A stretch of 64,000 bases of DNA from Rhodoligotrophos sp. CJ14 (GCF_038811545.1 NZ_CP133319.1:744001-808000), one strand, 5' to 3'. Numbered from the stretch's first letter, positions 45,152 to 54,100 are shown. Notes: a model not told the origin generated them from the sequence alone. Made by a program: numbers and translations.

Positions 45152-45195
45152 AGGGCTTTCGCTTATCTTCGAGTGCGCGATCTCTAGCCCCTCGC
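45148..45195. repeat. Inverse copy of the ecfG-downstream palindrome segment
   Basis: CTAGAG (45148-45153) and CTCTAG (45182-45187) form a hairpin over the phyR stop. The 14-bp segment CTCTAGCCCCTCGC (45182-45195) is the reverse complement of 43221-43234. It may terminate phyR or be a small mobile palindrome. Confidence 0.4.
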
Positions 45196-45223
45196 TTCCC
45201 AGTCCCGGGGGGCAAGATCCCGA

Positions 45224-47065
45224 TCAGCCCTCGATTTCCTCGCGTAAAATTTCGAGCTCGAGCCAAGCCTCTTCCGCCTCGGCAAGCGCCACCTGAGCTT
45301 TTTCCAGAGCTTGCGCGGTGGCTGCAAAGCCGCCTGCGTCCTTGGCGTAGAAATCCGCCGATGCAAGCTTCGCCTGCAGCATCGCAACCTCACCCTGCAG
45401 GGCCTCGATCCGGCCCGGCAGCACCTTGAGATTATGCTGCTCCTTGGGCGAGAGCCGTCGCTTGCTCGGCACCTGCTGCGGGGTGGATGCTGCTTTTTCA
45501 GGGCGCAGTCCTATAGTGGCTGCCGGCTTCTTCTCGCCCATTCGCGGCCGGCCGCCGAGATCCTGGCCTCGTTGAGCGATCATATCCGAATAGCCGCCCG
45601 CATATTCGATCCAGCGCCCGCGCTTGACCTCGTTCAGGCTCTCCGGCGTGATCACCGAGGTGACGACCCGGTCGAGAAAGTCGCGATCGTGACTGACCAG
45701 CAGCACGGTGCCTTCATAAGTGCTGAGCAGCTCTTCGAGCAGATCGAGCGTTTCGAGATCAAGATCATTGGTCGGCTCGTCCAGCACCAGGAGATTGGAG
45801 GGCTGCGCCAAAGCCCGTGCCAGCATCAGGCGGCCCCGTTCGCCCCCTGACAAGGCATGCACAGGTGTGCGCGCCTGCTCCGGCGTGAACAGGAAATCCT
45901 TCATATAGCTGATGACATGCTTGGGCTGCCCGTTGACGAAGACCGTATCGCCCCGCCCGCCGGTGAGGGCCTCCGTGAGGGTCCAGCTCGGATCGAGCGC
46001 CGAACGCTTCTGGTCAAGGCTCACCATTTCGAGATTCGTGCCAAGTCTGATAGTGCCGCTGTCCGGGGCCATGATCCCGGTGAGCAGCGCAAGCAGCGTG
46101 GTCTTTCCCGCGCCATTGGGCCCGACAATCCCAACCCGATCGCCACGGCCGATCCTGATCGAAAACTCGCGGACGATGGGCACTCCATCGAAGGACTTGC
46201 TGAGATCCTTTGCCTCGATCACCAGCTTGCCGGAGGCTTCCGCTTCGGATGCGGCCATGCGCGCCACGCCCTGCACGCGCCGCTGCTCGGCCCGCTTCTG
46301 CCGAAGCTCCTCGAGCCCGCGTAACCGGCCCATATTGCGCTTGCGTCGGGCGGTCACCCCATAGCGCACCCATTCGAGCTCCATCGCGATCTTCTTGTCG
46401 AGCCGCTCGCGGTCGCGCTCCTCCTGTTCGAGCACCTCATCGCGCCAGGCCTCGAAATGAGAAAAGCCCCGATCGATGCGCCGCGTCAGACCGCGATCGA
46501 GCCACACGGTCGCCTTGGAGAGATTGGTGAGGAAGCGGCGATCATGGCTGATGATGACGATCGCCGACCGCATCGCGGAGAGCTCGCTGTCCAGCCATTC
46601 GATCACCGGCAGATCGAGATGGTTGGTGGGCTCGTCCAGCAGAAGGATGTCCGGCGAGGGCGCGAGCACCCGGGCCAGCGCCGCGCGCCGGGCTTCGCCC
46701 CCGGAGAGCGTGGCGGGATCCTCGGTACCCGTCAGGCCGAGTGCGTTGAGAAGATATTGGGCGCGATAGGCATCATCCGCAGGTCCAAGCCCCGCCTCGA
46801 CATAGGCGAGCGTCGTTGGCGCCCCGCCGAAATCCGGCTCCTGCGGCAGATAGCGGATGGTGACGCCTGATTGCGCCACCCGCTCGCCTCTATCGGCCTC
46901 GATGAAGCCGGCAGCGATCTTGAGGAGCGTCGATTTCCCCGAGCCGTTGCGCCCGACGAGGCACAGCCGGTCACCGGGCTCGACGGTCAGATCCGCTGAC
47001 GTGAGCAGGGGCGTGCCGCCAAAGGTGAGCTGGATATTCTGAAGCGTAAGGAGTGGGGCAGCCAT
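45224..47065 (-). CDS. uup: ABC-F ATPase, Uup type
   Basis: This 613-residue soluble protein has two ABC domains. The first has Walker A GRNGSGKST and signature LSGGEARR; the second has Walker A GPNGAGKTT and signature LSGGERGR. An arm/linker lies between them and a C-terminal coiled coil rich in Ala, Glu and Lys follows, as in Uup. ABC-F proteins act on ribosomes or on branched DNA, and Uup affects transposon excision and ribosome function. It has no membrane segment. It is convergent with phyR. Confidence 0.92.
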   Translation of the reverse strand: MAAPLLTLQNIQLTFGGTPLLTSADLTVEPGDRLCLVGRNGSGKSTLLKIAAGFIEADRGERVAQSGVTIRYLPQEPDFGGAPTTLAYVEAGLGPADDAYRAQYLLNALGLTGTEDPATLSGGEARRAALARVLAPSPDILLLDEPTNHLDLPVIEWLDSELSAMRSAIVIISHDRRFLTNLSKATVWLDRGLTRRIDRGFSHFEAWRDEVLEQEERDRERLDKKIAMELEWVRYGVTARRKRNMGRLRGLEELRQKRAEQRRVQGVARMAASEAEASGKLVIEAKDLSKSFDGVPIVREFSIRIGRGDRVGIVGPNGAGKTTLLALLTGIMAPDSGTIRLGTNLEMVSLDQKRSALDPSWTLTEALTGGRGDTVFVNGQPKHVISYMKDFLFTPEQARTPVHALSGGERGRLMLARALAQPSNLLVLDEPTNDLDLETLDLLEELLSTYEGTVLLVSHDRDFLDRVVTSVITPESLNEVKRGRWIEYAGGYSDMIAQRGQDLGGRPRMGEKKPAATIGLRPEKAASTPQQVPSKRRLSPKEQHNLKVLPGRIEALQGEVAMLQAKLASADFYAKDAGGFAATAQALEKAQVALAEAEEAWLELEILREEIEG

Positions 47066-47210
47066 GATTTCGGAAAGCCAGGCAATTCGTCATGATCAGA
47101 TCGGGCTCGTGCCTATAGCACAGCGCGCCAAACCGCGCGACTTGGCGCATGTCACAAGGCTTGCGAACAGTGCTCAAGTCGCAACACGGCCAAACGGGCC
47201 GGTTCTCTGC

Positions 47211-48368
47211 CTATTCTCCGGCCTTTGCGGCGTTCAGCAGCGCTTTATCGATCATATGCCCGGCACGCTCGCGCTTGGCCTGGAGATAGCCGCGATTATA
47301 GATATTGAGCCGGCCTGTCAGCCGCTGCGAGCCGACAACCGTAAGCCCCGATTGCTGCAGCGCCGCAATCTTGGCCGGATTGTTGGTGAGCAGTGTTATC
47401 GTCTCGAAGCCCAGCTGCTTGAGCATGCTCGCGGCAAATTCGAAACGGCGATGATCCATGTCGAAACCGAGGATCTCGTCGGCCTCGAACGTATCATGCC
47501 CTTCAGCCTGCAGCCGATAGGCCCGAAGCTTGTTCGAGATCCCGTTCCCGCGACCCTCCTGATCGAGATAGAGGATCACACCGCCGCCATGTTCGGCCAT
47601 ATGCGCCATGGCCCCGCGCAGCTGATCACCGCAGTCGCATTTGAGGCTGCCGAACAAATCACCCGTGAGGCAGGCCGAGTGCAGCCGGACCAGCACCGGC
47701 TTTGTGGGATCGGGCTCGCCGGGCTTGGTGCCGATGAGGATCGCGATCTGATCGCGCATCCCCTCGCCCCCGCGAAATACCACGAATTTCGAGTGAGGGG
47801 CCATTTCGAGCGGCACCGGTGTTTCCGTGACGATCCGCACGCGCGCCGCCCGGCTTGCACGATAGGCCTCGACCGCAACCGTGTTGACCCGGCAGAGAGC
47901 GGCGAGCTTCTCGCGCGTGGCCGTGCTCACCGGCACGGTGATGACCGCCGGCAGAAGCAGGGCCAGCCGGACGAGATCGAGCGACGCAAGTTCGATGGCG
48001 GTGGGCGCCGACAGGTCTTCTGTAACGTCCGTTGTATCGCTTGTAACGAGCTCGGCGAGCCGCTTCGTGTTGATCGGCTGATCTAGAATCACTGCGGCCC
48101 CACGATCGGCAACCATCCCGAGATGGCGCCAGCGCGCCGAGGTCATGACCAGCCGCAGCGGTCCCGAAGCCACTGCTTCGAGCTTGGCAAGGAACGCTTC
48201 ATCCAGCGTCTCGACAGCGGCCACCACACTCACCGCATCGCCTTGTGAGACGAGCACTGGCCGGCCGGCGCGCAGCTCCCCCATGCTGCGTTCGACGGCG
48301 AGCGTCTCGGAATCTCCCAAAAGGGTCATGAATTGGCTAACTGCCTTATGTGTGGAGGACACCATCAA
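47211..48368 (-). CDS. ribA: GTP cyclohydrolase II with extra N-terminal domain
   Basis: The 385-residue protein has a complete C-terminal GTP cyclohydrolase II domain. The zinc cysteines lie in CLTGDLFGSLKCDCG, followed by DQEGRGNG and the LTGRLNIYNRGY end. It opens the imidazole ring of GTP. The N-terminal about 190 residues look like a degenerate dihydroxybutanone-phosphate-synthase-like domain, without clear active-site motifs. It is divergent from the RibD-type reductase gene. It may serve riboflavin or the adjacent pterin-like cluster. Confidence 0.88.
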   Translation of the reverse strand: MMVSSTHKAVSQFMTLLGDSETLAVERSMGELRAGRPVLVSQGDAVSVVAAVETLDEAFLAKLEAVASGPLRLVMTSARWRHLGMVADRGAAVILDQPINTKRLAELVTSDTTDVTEDLSAPTAIELASLDLVRLALLLPAVITVPVSTATREKLAALCRVNTVAVEAYRASRAARVRIVTETPVPLEMAPHSKFVVFRGGEGMRDQIAILIGTKPGEPDPTKPVLVRLHSACLTGDLFGSLKCDCGDQLRGAMAHMAEHGGGVILYLDQEGRGNGISNKLRAYRLQAEGHDTFEADEILGFDMDHRRFEFAASMLKQLGFETITLLTNNPAKIAALQQSGLTVVGSQRLTGRLNIYNRGYLQAKRERAGHMIDKALLNAAKAGE

Positions 48369-48473
48369 GATTTGCCTCTGGACGCGAGCTTACTCTCGGA
48401 GTGAAGCGCCAATCCGATTACTATAGGGTTCAGCAAGAGAAGCAAATTGCTATCGCCGCACAGTAGGTTTTCG

Positions 48474-49160
48474 ATGTCGCAGTATGAGGCCGCGTTCTCG
48501 CCGATTGCACAATCCGATCCCCAAAAGGCCTTCGTGATAGCCCAGCTGGGGCAATCTCTGGATGGACGCATTGCCACCGTCACCGGTGCCTCCCGCTATA
48601 TCAACGGTCCGGCCGCTTTGGATCATCTGCATCGCCTCCGGGCCGAAGTGGATGCCGTGATCGTTGGCGTCGGCACCGTCATCGCCGATGATCCTCAGCT
48701 CACCGTGCGCCGGGTTGAGGGTGCGACACCGGTGCGGGTCATCATCGATCCCCATGGCCGGGCCCCTGCTGAGGCCCGGTGCCTCACCGATGGTTTCGGT
48801 CCGGTGATCCGAGTGACGTGCGAAACCAGCTCCTGTGCTGCGACAAGCGCGGATGTCATCACTTTGCCCCTATATGGTAACGCATTCGATCCGCATCAAA
48901 TCGTGGCGGCGCTGATGCAGCGTGGACTGCGACGGCTGCTCGTCGAAGGCGGTGCGCGGACCGTTTCGTCCTTCATCGCCGCCCGCGCGCTCGACCGCCT
49001 TCATGTTCTGCTCGCTCCGATTATTATTGGGTCGGGCAAGACTGGGCTCAACCTGCCGCCAATCTCAACTCTGACCCATGCCCTGCGGCCGCGTATGCAA
49101 GCCCATCCCTTGCCCGGCGGCGATGTGCTGCTCGACTGTGATTTGCGGTCCACCCCCTGA
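48474..49160 (+). CDS. RibD-type reductase domain protein
   Basis: This 228-residue stand-alone RibD C-terminal/DHFR-like reductase contains SLDGRIATVTG, GVGTVIADDPQLTVR and LLVEGGART, the pyrimidine reductase motifs. The RibD deaminase domain is absent. It would reduce the ribosylamino group of a GTP-derived pyrimidine to ribitylamino. It is divergent from the GTP cyclohydrolase II gene. The ATG at 48474 is chosen because the conserved part begins soon after; an earlier in-frame start at 48447 is possible. Confidence 0.87.
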   Translation: MSQYEAAFSPIAQSDPQKAFVIAQLGQSLDGRIATVTGASRYINGPAALDHLHRLRAEVDAVIVGVGTVIADDPQLTVRRVEGATPVRVIIDPHGRAPAEARCLTDGFGPVIRVTCETSSCAATSADVITLPLYGNAFDPHQIVAALMQRGLRRLLVEGGARTVSSFIAARALDRLHVLLAPIIIGSGKTGLNLPPISTLTHALRPRMQAHPLPGGDVLLDCDLRSTP

Positions 49161-49178
49161 AGCAGGTGCCTTTTGCCC

Positions 49179-50015
49179 TCACGGCCTCGCGCCGAAACTC
49201 TTGGCGGGAGCATGGGGCCGGACACGCTGTGGCCGGTCCGGAATGGCAAAGATGTCCTTATGCCCGATGGCGCAGGCCTGGGCGGTCTCTCGCGCCTGAC
49301 GCCAGTCCTCGACATCGCGAGTGGGAAGGCTTCCCTCGCGCGCGACCGCATCGGCAATACTATGGGCAAGCGCCCGGATCAGCTGGCCGTCGGCGGTTGT
49401 CAGCTGCCAGTCGCTCGGTCCCATGACGATTTGATAGCCCCGCGCCTCGAGCAGCGTCACCAGCCAGTTCCAGGCATCAGGGCCCAGGGCAGGACCAAAG
49501 CCCTTATCCCGCCTCTGATCCCGCAGGAAGGCCGCCAGAACGTCTGGATCTAACCCGTGGAGCGGCAGCCATCGCTCTACGCCCGTATAAATAAGGCTCA
49601 CATAAAGAGGCAGCCTGCGGCTGGCGACGAAGCCCACGAACTGTTCGACCCATGGGGCTGATACGAGATCGAACAGGGCTGAGGCGGTGACGAGCGCGCA
49701 AGGGGCGGATAAGCAAAATGCCTGTGCAAGGTCAGCCGCGAGGTCGATCTGCTCCCGATCGATCTCGATCGCCGAAGTGGTTGGCTCTATTTCCTCAAGC
49801 AACGCCGCATCGTGATCGATCACCGTCCAATGTTGCGCGGGCGGAAGCAAAGGCGCGGTTGCGCGAAGATTGGAGCCGGTCCCGGCGCCGAGATCGACGA
49901 CCGCCAGCTCGCTGCGGCCGGAGAAATAGGCCCGCACCGCATCAGCCACCCGCTTGTTGCGAGAGCGATGGTCCACGGGTTCTCTCAACGCTAACCACTC
50001 CGCGGTGAAGCTCAT
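49179..50015 (-). CDS. Class I SAM-dependent methyltransferase
   Basis: The 278-residue protein has the SAM motif VDLGAGTGSN (about residues 40-49), an acidic ribose-binding residue in VIDHD and a later motif with TASALFDLVS. The ATG at 50015 overlaps the stop of the glycosyltransferase gene by four bases, so the two are translationally coupled. The substrate may be the pterin- or pyrimidine-like product of the neighbouring genes (inference). Confidence 0.85.
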   Translation of the reverse strand: MSFTAEWLALREPVDHRSRNKRVADAVRAYFSGRSELAVVDLGAGTGSNLRATAPLLPPAQHWTVIDHDAALLEEIEPTTSAIEIDREQIDLAADLAQAFCLSAPCALVTASALFDLVSAPWVEQFVGFVASRRLPLYVSLIYTGVERWLPLHGLDPDVLAAFLRDQRRDKGFGPALGPDAWNWLVTLLEARGYQIVMGPSDWQLTTADGQLIRALAHSIADAVAREGSLPTRDVEDWRQARETAQACAIGHKDIFAIPDRPQRVRPHAPAKSFGARP

Positions 50016-51067
50016 CTCTGTGACCGCTTCAGAACATTGGCAATGATGCCGGCCGTTTCTTTCCACCTTGGCAGTTTCTGGGCATGGTCCCAGGCGCCAT
50101 CCGCCAACCGGCGCCGAAAGCCCGGATCATCGATCAAACGAAGGATCGCGCCCGCCAGAACATAGGGATCATCCTTTGGCACCAGCAATCCCGCGCTTGA
50201 TGGCACCACCTCCGGCAGCGCGCCGGCTGCCGCACCGATCACGGGAAGACCATGGGCCATTGCTTCGGCGAAGACCATGCCATAACCCTCATAGCGCGAG
50301 GGCAAGACGAACATGTCCGCTTGCAAATAGATCTGCGCGAGGCGGTCGGGCTGGATCGCGCCGGGCAGCGCGATCCGGCTCTCAAGACCGCGGGCGGCAA
50401 TCTGCTTGCGCAGCGCAGCCACGCTATTGGGATCGAGGTCGGTCGCGCCGATGATCGAGCTCTCCCAGGCCCGGTCGGCGATCAGGGCCAGCGCATCCAC
50501 CAGAATGTCGAAGCCTTTGCGCGGAATGATTGATCCAACCGACAGGATCTTGAGCGGTTCGTTCGGCTCGAGCGGGCGCGGCGCACGCGGCACGGGCTCG
50601 ATGCCCGGCGGCGCGATTGTGATAGCCGATGCGGAAAGTCCAAAAAGGCTTTGGATGGTGAGCGCTGTGGTCCGGCTTGGCACGATCACATGCTGGGCCA
50701 TGGCAAGGGCAGCCCGCTCCGATGCGAGGAGGCTCTGCGCCTCCTCAGTGCTCAATCCATGTTCGAGCCCGAGCGGGTGATGGACGAGGGCGATCACCGG
50801 CCGGCCGAGCGCCTTGAGCATCGGAAGAGGCAAGGCCCCGAAAACCAGACCGTCAGCGATGAGAGCCATGTCTCGCGGCACCGCTTTGAGGCGGCGATAG
50901 GCTTCCCCGAGCTCCGCCTCGCTCGGCCGTGGAAAGCTCTCCGGCAGCTGCAGGGCTTGTGCGGAGACCCCGTGCTCGGGCAAGGCCTCCAACACCTTCC
51001 GCGCATAGGCATAGCCTCCGGTCAGTGTATCGATCGGCGCTGGCAGCGCGAGAACGACCGCAGTCAC
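50012..51067 (-). CDS. Glycosyltransferase family 4 (GT-B)
   Basis: This 351-residue GT-B enzyme has an N-terminal PPAP-like acceptor domain and a C-terminal nucleotide-sugar domain. The latter contains SVGSIIPRKGFDIL and the ExFG-E type motif with PSRYEGYGMVFAEAMAHGLPVI. It overlaps the PTPS-like gene upstream by four bases and the methyltransferase downstream by four. Its placement suggests that it glycosylates the pathway product. No surface polysaccharide genes are nearby. Confidence 0.88.
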   Translation of the reverse strand: MTAVVLALPAPIDTLTGGYAYARKVLEALPEHGVSAQALQLPESFPRPSEAELGEAYRRLKAVPRDMALIADGLVFGALPLPMLKALGRPVIALVHHPLGLEHGLSTEEAQSLLASERAALAMAQHVIVPSRTTALTIQSLFGLSASAITIAPPGIEPVPRAPRPLEPNEPLKILSVGSIIPRKGFDILVDALALIADRAWESSIIGATDLDPNSVAALRKQIAARGLESRIALPGAIQPDRLAQIYLQADMFVLPSRYEGYGMVFAEAMAHGLPVIGAAAGALPEVVPSSAGLLVPKDDPYVLAGAILRLIDDPGFRRRLADGAWDHAQKLPRWKETAGIIANVLKRSQR

Positions 51068-51468
51068 GGCGAGACATCCCCCTCATACCAGGCGCGCGCG
51101 AGATGGGTTTCCTGGAGGGTGATACGCACCCGCTCGACCCCTTCCGACCCAGGCCCGAACGCGCCGGCCCGTAGCCGCTCGACAACGGCATTGAAGATCA
51201 GACGGCACAAGAATTCGGTGGTGGTGATACGACCTTTCAGATGCGGCATCCGATCGAGATTCTGGTAGTTCAGCGGTTCGAGCACCTCCCGCAGCACGCT
51301 CGTAGCGCGTCCGATATCGAGCACCACCTCATCTTCCGTAAGGTCGGGTCGCATGAAGGCGGCATCGACCACATATGTTGCCCCATGGAGATTCTGTGCC
51401 GGCCCGAACAAGGGTCGCGGCAAGCTATGGGCAATCATGATATGATCACGCACCTCAACAGCGTACAT
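51064..51468 (-). CDS. PTPS/QueD-fold protein with altered active site
   Basis: The 134-residue protein aligns with 6-pyruvoyl-tetrahydropterin and 6-carboxytetrahydropterin synthases. It retains the first zinc His (IAHSL), LHG and the C-terminal Glu (LQETH). The catalytic Cys is replaced in PAQNLHG, the second HGH histidine is Ala (LHGAT), and the Asp-His pair is Asn-Tyr (LNYQN). It therefore should not make preQ0 precursor or sepiapterin by the known mechanism. It overlaps the glycosyltransferase gene by four bases. Confidence 0.82.
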   Translation of the reverse strand: MYAVEVRDHIMIAHSLPRPLFGPAQNLHGATYVVDAAFMRPDLTEDEVVLDIGRATSVLREVLEPLNYQNLDRMPHLKGRITTTEFLCRLIFNAVVERLRAGAFGPGSEGVERVRITLQETHLARAWYEGDVSP

Positions 51469-51479
51469 GTGGGCTCTCC

Positions 51480-52484
51480 TCAGACTTTCTCGTAGCGCAC
51501 GGCAGTCACCAATCCTGCGGCACCGGCCTGCAACAAGGTCGGCAGCTCCCGCGCCAGGTTCTCGAACGCGACCTCACCGGTGATCATCTGGTCCAGCCGT
51601 TCATCCGCGAGCAGCGTCACCGCCTTGGCCAGCCGTCGCCTGTGGCTCCAGCGGGCACGCCGTATGGCGGGCAGCATGCCAACCTGGGACGAGATCAGTC
51701 GCAAACGGCGGCTGTGAAAGGCAGCCCCGAGAGGAAGCCCCACGGTTTGGTCACCGAACCAGCTTGCCTCGACAATGGTTCCCTCCACCCCGGCAAGCTC
51801 AAGGGCAAGCGCGCATCCTGCTGCACTGCCGCTGGTGTGGATGACAATGTCGGCCTCCCCTGGCGCTTGGTGCGGCTGTGCGAAGGCCGCGCCGAACAGC
51901 TCCGCCAGGCCTGCGCGCTCTGGGACGATATCGACCACCGTCACCTCCGCCCCCGGCAGTTGTGCGGCCAGGAAGCATACGAGGAGACCGACAACACCGC
52001 CGCCGATGATCACGATCCGATCGCCGGGCGCAGCACCGCTATCCCACACCACATTGAGCGCCGTCTCCAGATTGGCCGAGAGGATGGCGCGCCGTGCTGG
52101 CACTGCGTCTGGGAGCGGGACCAGAGCTGCGGCATCGACCTCGAACACCTCTTGATGCGGATAGAGGCAAAAGACGTTGCGCCCCACCAATTCGCGAGTG
52201 CCAGCTTCGACAAGCCCGACCGCGCTGTACCCATATTTCACCGGAAAGGGAAAATCTCCGTCCTGGAAAGGCGCGCGCATGCGCTGCCATTCCGAGGGCG
52301 GCAGCTTGCCCTCGAAGACGAGCCGTTCCGTGCCGCGGCTTAAGGCAGACCACCGCATGCGCACGAGGCAGCGGCGGCTGGGCTCGCCCGCCTGGCGCGC
52401 ATTGCGCAGGAGCCCTATTCTACGCAGCTCAGCCCGACCCGGCTCTACATAGTAGAGCGCTCGCGGACGCTGATCCTGTTTCAC
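51480..52484 (-). CDS. Zinc-type alcohol dehydrogenase family protein
   Basis: This 334-residue medium-chain dehydrogenase has a Rossmann motif GGGVVGLLV (about 157-165) and a catalytic domain that starts SALSRGTERLVFEG. The classical zinc-binding GHE motif is absent, so it may be a zinc-independent or modified member. It lies 11 nt before the PTPS-like gene and heads the minus-strand run of four. It may reduce a carbonyl on the GTP-derived compound (inference). Confidence 0.82.
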   Translation of the reverse strand: MKQDQRPRALYYVEPGRAELRRIGLLRNARQAGEPSRRCLVRMRWSALSRGTERLVFEGKLPPSEWQRMRAPFQDGDFPFPVKYGYSAVGLVEAGTRELVGRNVFCLYPHQEVFEVDAAALVPLPDAVPARRAILSANLETALNVVWDSGAAPGDRIVIIGGGVVGLLVCFLAAQLPGAEVTVVDIVPERAGLAELFGAAFAQPHQAPGEADIVIHTSGSAAGCALALELAGVEGTIVEASWFGDQTVGLPLGAAFHSRRLRLISSQVGMLPAIRRARWSHRRRLAKAVTLLADERLDQMITGEVAFENLARELPTLLQAGAAGLVTAVRYEKV

Positions 52485-52584
52485 GATGGGGGTTCCTCCG
52501 CGAGAGCAATGTCCAAGGGGAATTCGCGCAGACGGCCCGATGGGCCTCTAAGAACACCGGAAGCGCTACCTAAGCGTGCACTGG

Positions 52585-53331
52585 CTATGAGGTCGCGGCG
52601 GCAACCTTTCGATTGCGGCCCATATCCTCGCTCTCACTCTCATCCGCGTCGACGATCACATCCTGCTGAGTAATTTTGCCATTCTCCAGCAGACAGGCTC
52701 GGTCGCAAACCGTCCGCCCTACACGCAACTGCCGCTCCGCCAACAGCAGAGCAACCCCCTCGCCGCGTATCCTGTCCAATATGCGCACCAATTCGAGGAG
52801 ATCTTCCTCGGCAATTCCCTCCGCCGGCTCATCCAGAAGGACCACTTCGGGATTGCCCAGGAGAGTACGCGCGAGAATGAGGAGCCGCTGCTCGCCCGGA
52901 CTCATGTCGCCCGCAAAGCGGTCCTTTTGAGCGGCAAGCACGGGAAACAGATGGAATACCCTCTCGAAGCTCCATTCGCTCCTGCTCGGCTTTGAGCCGA
53001 GACGACGGCCGATCTCGAGATTTTCATAGGCCGTCATGCGGGCGAAGACGCGCCTCTCCTTAGGCACGAAGCCGATGCCGAGCTTGGCAATTTCGTTGGC
53101 GGGGCGCCCTTCGATCTGCTGGCCCTTGAACAAAATATCACCGCCGCTGGGCACCACCAGGCCGGCAAGGGCGCGCAGCAAGGTCGATTTGCCGGCCCCG
53201 CTCGGGCCGGTGAGCACAATCCCACCCCCCTGGTGGATTGAGAGGTCCACGCCGCGCAGCACATGCTCGCGGCCCTGATGCGCATTGAGCCCCCTCGCCT
53301 GAAGAACCGGGCCAATGACTTCGCCGGCCAT
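52585..53331 (-). CDS. ABC transporter ATP-binding protein, LivF-like (orphan)
   Basis: This 248-residue ATPase of the branched-chain amino acid group has Walker A GPSGAGKST, signature MSPGEQRLL and Walker B VVLLDEPAEGI. The start at 53331 has GGAGG five bases before it; the in-frame ATG at 53343 lies inside that site. No LivG, permease or binding protein gene is next to it, so its partners must be elsewhere or it is a remnant. A charged tail (DESESEDMG) is unusual. Confidence 0.85.
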   Translation of the reverse strand: MAGEVIGPVLQARGLNAHQGREHVLRGVDLSIHQGGGIVLTGPSGAGKSTLLRALAGLVVPSGGDILFKGQQIEGRPANEIAKLGIGFVPKERRVFARMTAYENLEIGRRLGSKPSRSEWSFERVFHLFPVLAAQKDRFAGDMSPGEQRLLILARTLLGNPEVVLLDEPAEGIAEEDLLELVRILDRIRGEGVALLLAERQLRVGRTVCDRACLLENGKITQQDVIVDADESESEDMGRNRKVAAATS

Positions 53332-53515
53332 CTTCACCTCCATCCCGCCTTGCCGGCCCTACCCGTCCGACAGCGCGCAGCTAACATTTTATGGATATTG
53401 TTCCTGTCCGGTACTCCAAAGGCATGCCATACGCCACCATACGTACTGGCCGTCGGTAGACTAAGATGAGTCGTCGCGCTTCGGCGAGTACCGAGAATGA
53501 GTCTCAGGCAGAGGC

Positions 53516-54100
53516 CTATTGCCGCGCAGCCTGTTCCCGCGGGCCGGCCAAGGCAGCGTCGATCGCCCGGGTCACCTTCTCCGACTGCGGACTGGTCGGG
53601 CTTGAGAACCAGTCGAGGAACTCGCCATTCGCACCAATCAGATACTTATGGAAATTCCACTTGGGCCGGCCGAGCATCCCCGCCTTGGTCCCCGCCCACT
53701 TAAAGAACGGATGCGCGCCTTCGCCGGTGACCACGGTCTTGTCCGTCAGCGGAAACGTAACGCCATAATTCAGCTTGCAGAAATCAGCGATCTCCTCGCG
53801 CGACCTCGGCTCCTGACCGCCGAAATCGTTGGAGGGGACACCGATCACGACCAGCCCCTTGTCCTTGTAGCTGTTCCACAATGCCTCCAGCCCGTCAAAC
53901 TGGCCGACCAAACCACATTCGGACGCGGTATTCACCACCAAGAGCACATGTCCCTTGTAGCGTGACAGGGGCATGGGTGCACCGTCGATGCCCGTGAAGC
54001 CGAAGTCATAAGCGCTCTGTTCGCCCGCAGGCTGGCCTGCCGTCGCGCCGCTCACCGCCAAGATCATGGCGATCACAGTGCCCGTGAGCTCTTTCAGCAT
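53516..54100 (-). CDS. Glutathione peroxidase, exported
   Basis: This 194-residue glutathione/thioredoxin peroxidase has the NTASECGL catalytic Cys, a Gln in the GGQEP segment and a WNFHKYL tryptophan. An N-terminal signal (MLKELTGTVIAMILAVSGATAG) suggests a periplasmic enzyme, an uncommon location. The start at 54100 with AAGGA upstream places the signal at the N-terminus. The enzyme would reduce peroxides outside the cytoplasm. Confidence 0.88.
   Translation of the reverse strand: MLKELTGTVIAMILAVSGATAGQPAGEQSAYDFGFTGIDGAPMPLSRYKGHVLLVVNTASECGLVGQFDGLEALWNSYKDKGLVVIGVPSNDFGGQEPRSREEIADFCKLNYGVTFPLTDKTVVTGEGAHPFFKWAGTKAGMLGRPKWNFHKYLIGANGEFLDWFSSPTSPQSEKVTRAIDAALAGPREQAARQ

Noticed and set aside
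48369-48473. FMN riboswitch in front of the riboflavin-type genes
   Set aside because: The divergent gap of 105 bp is too short and shows none of the conserved FMN aptamer blocks.
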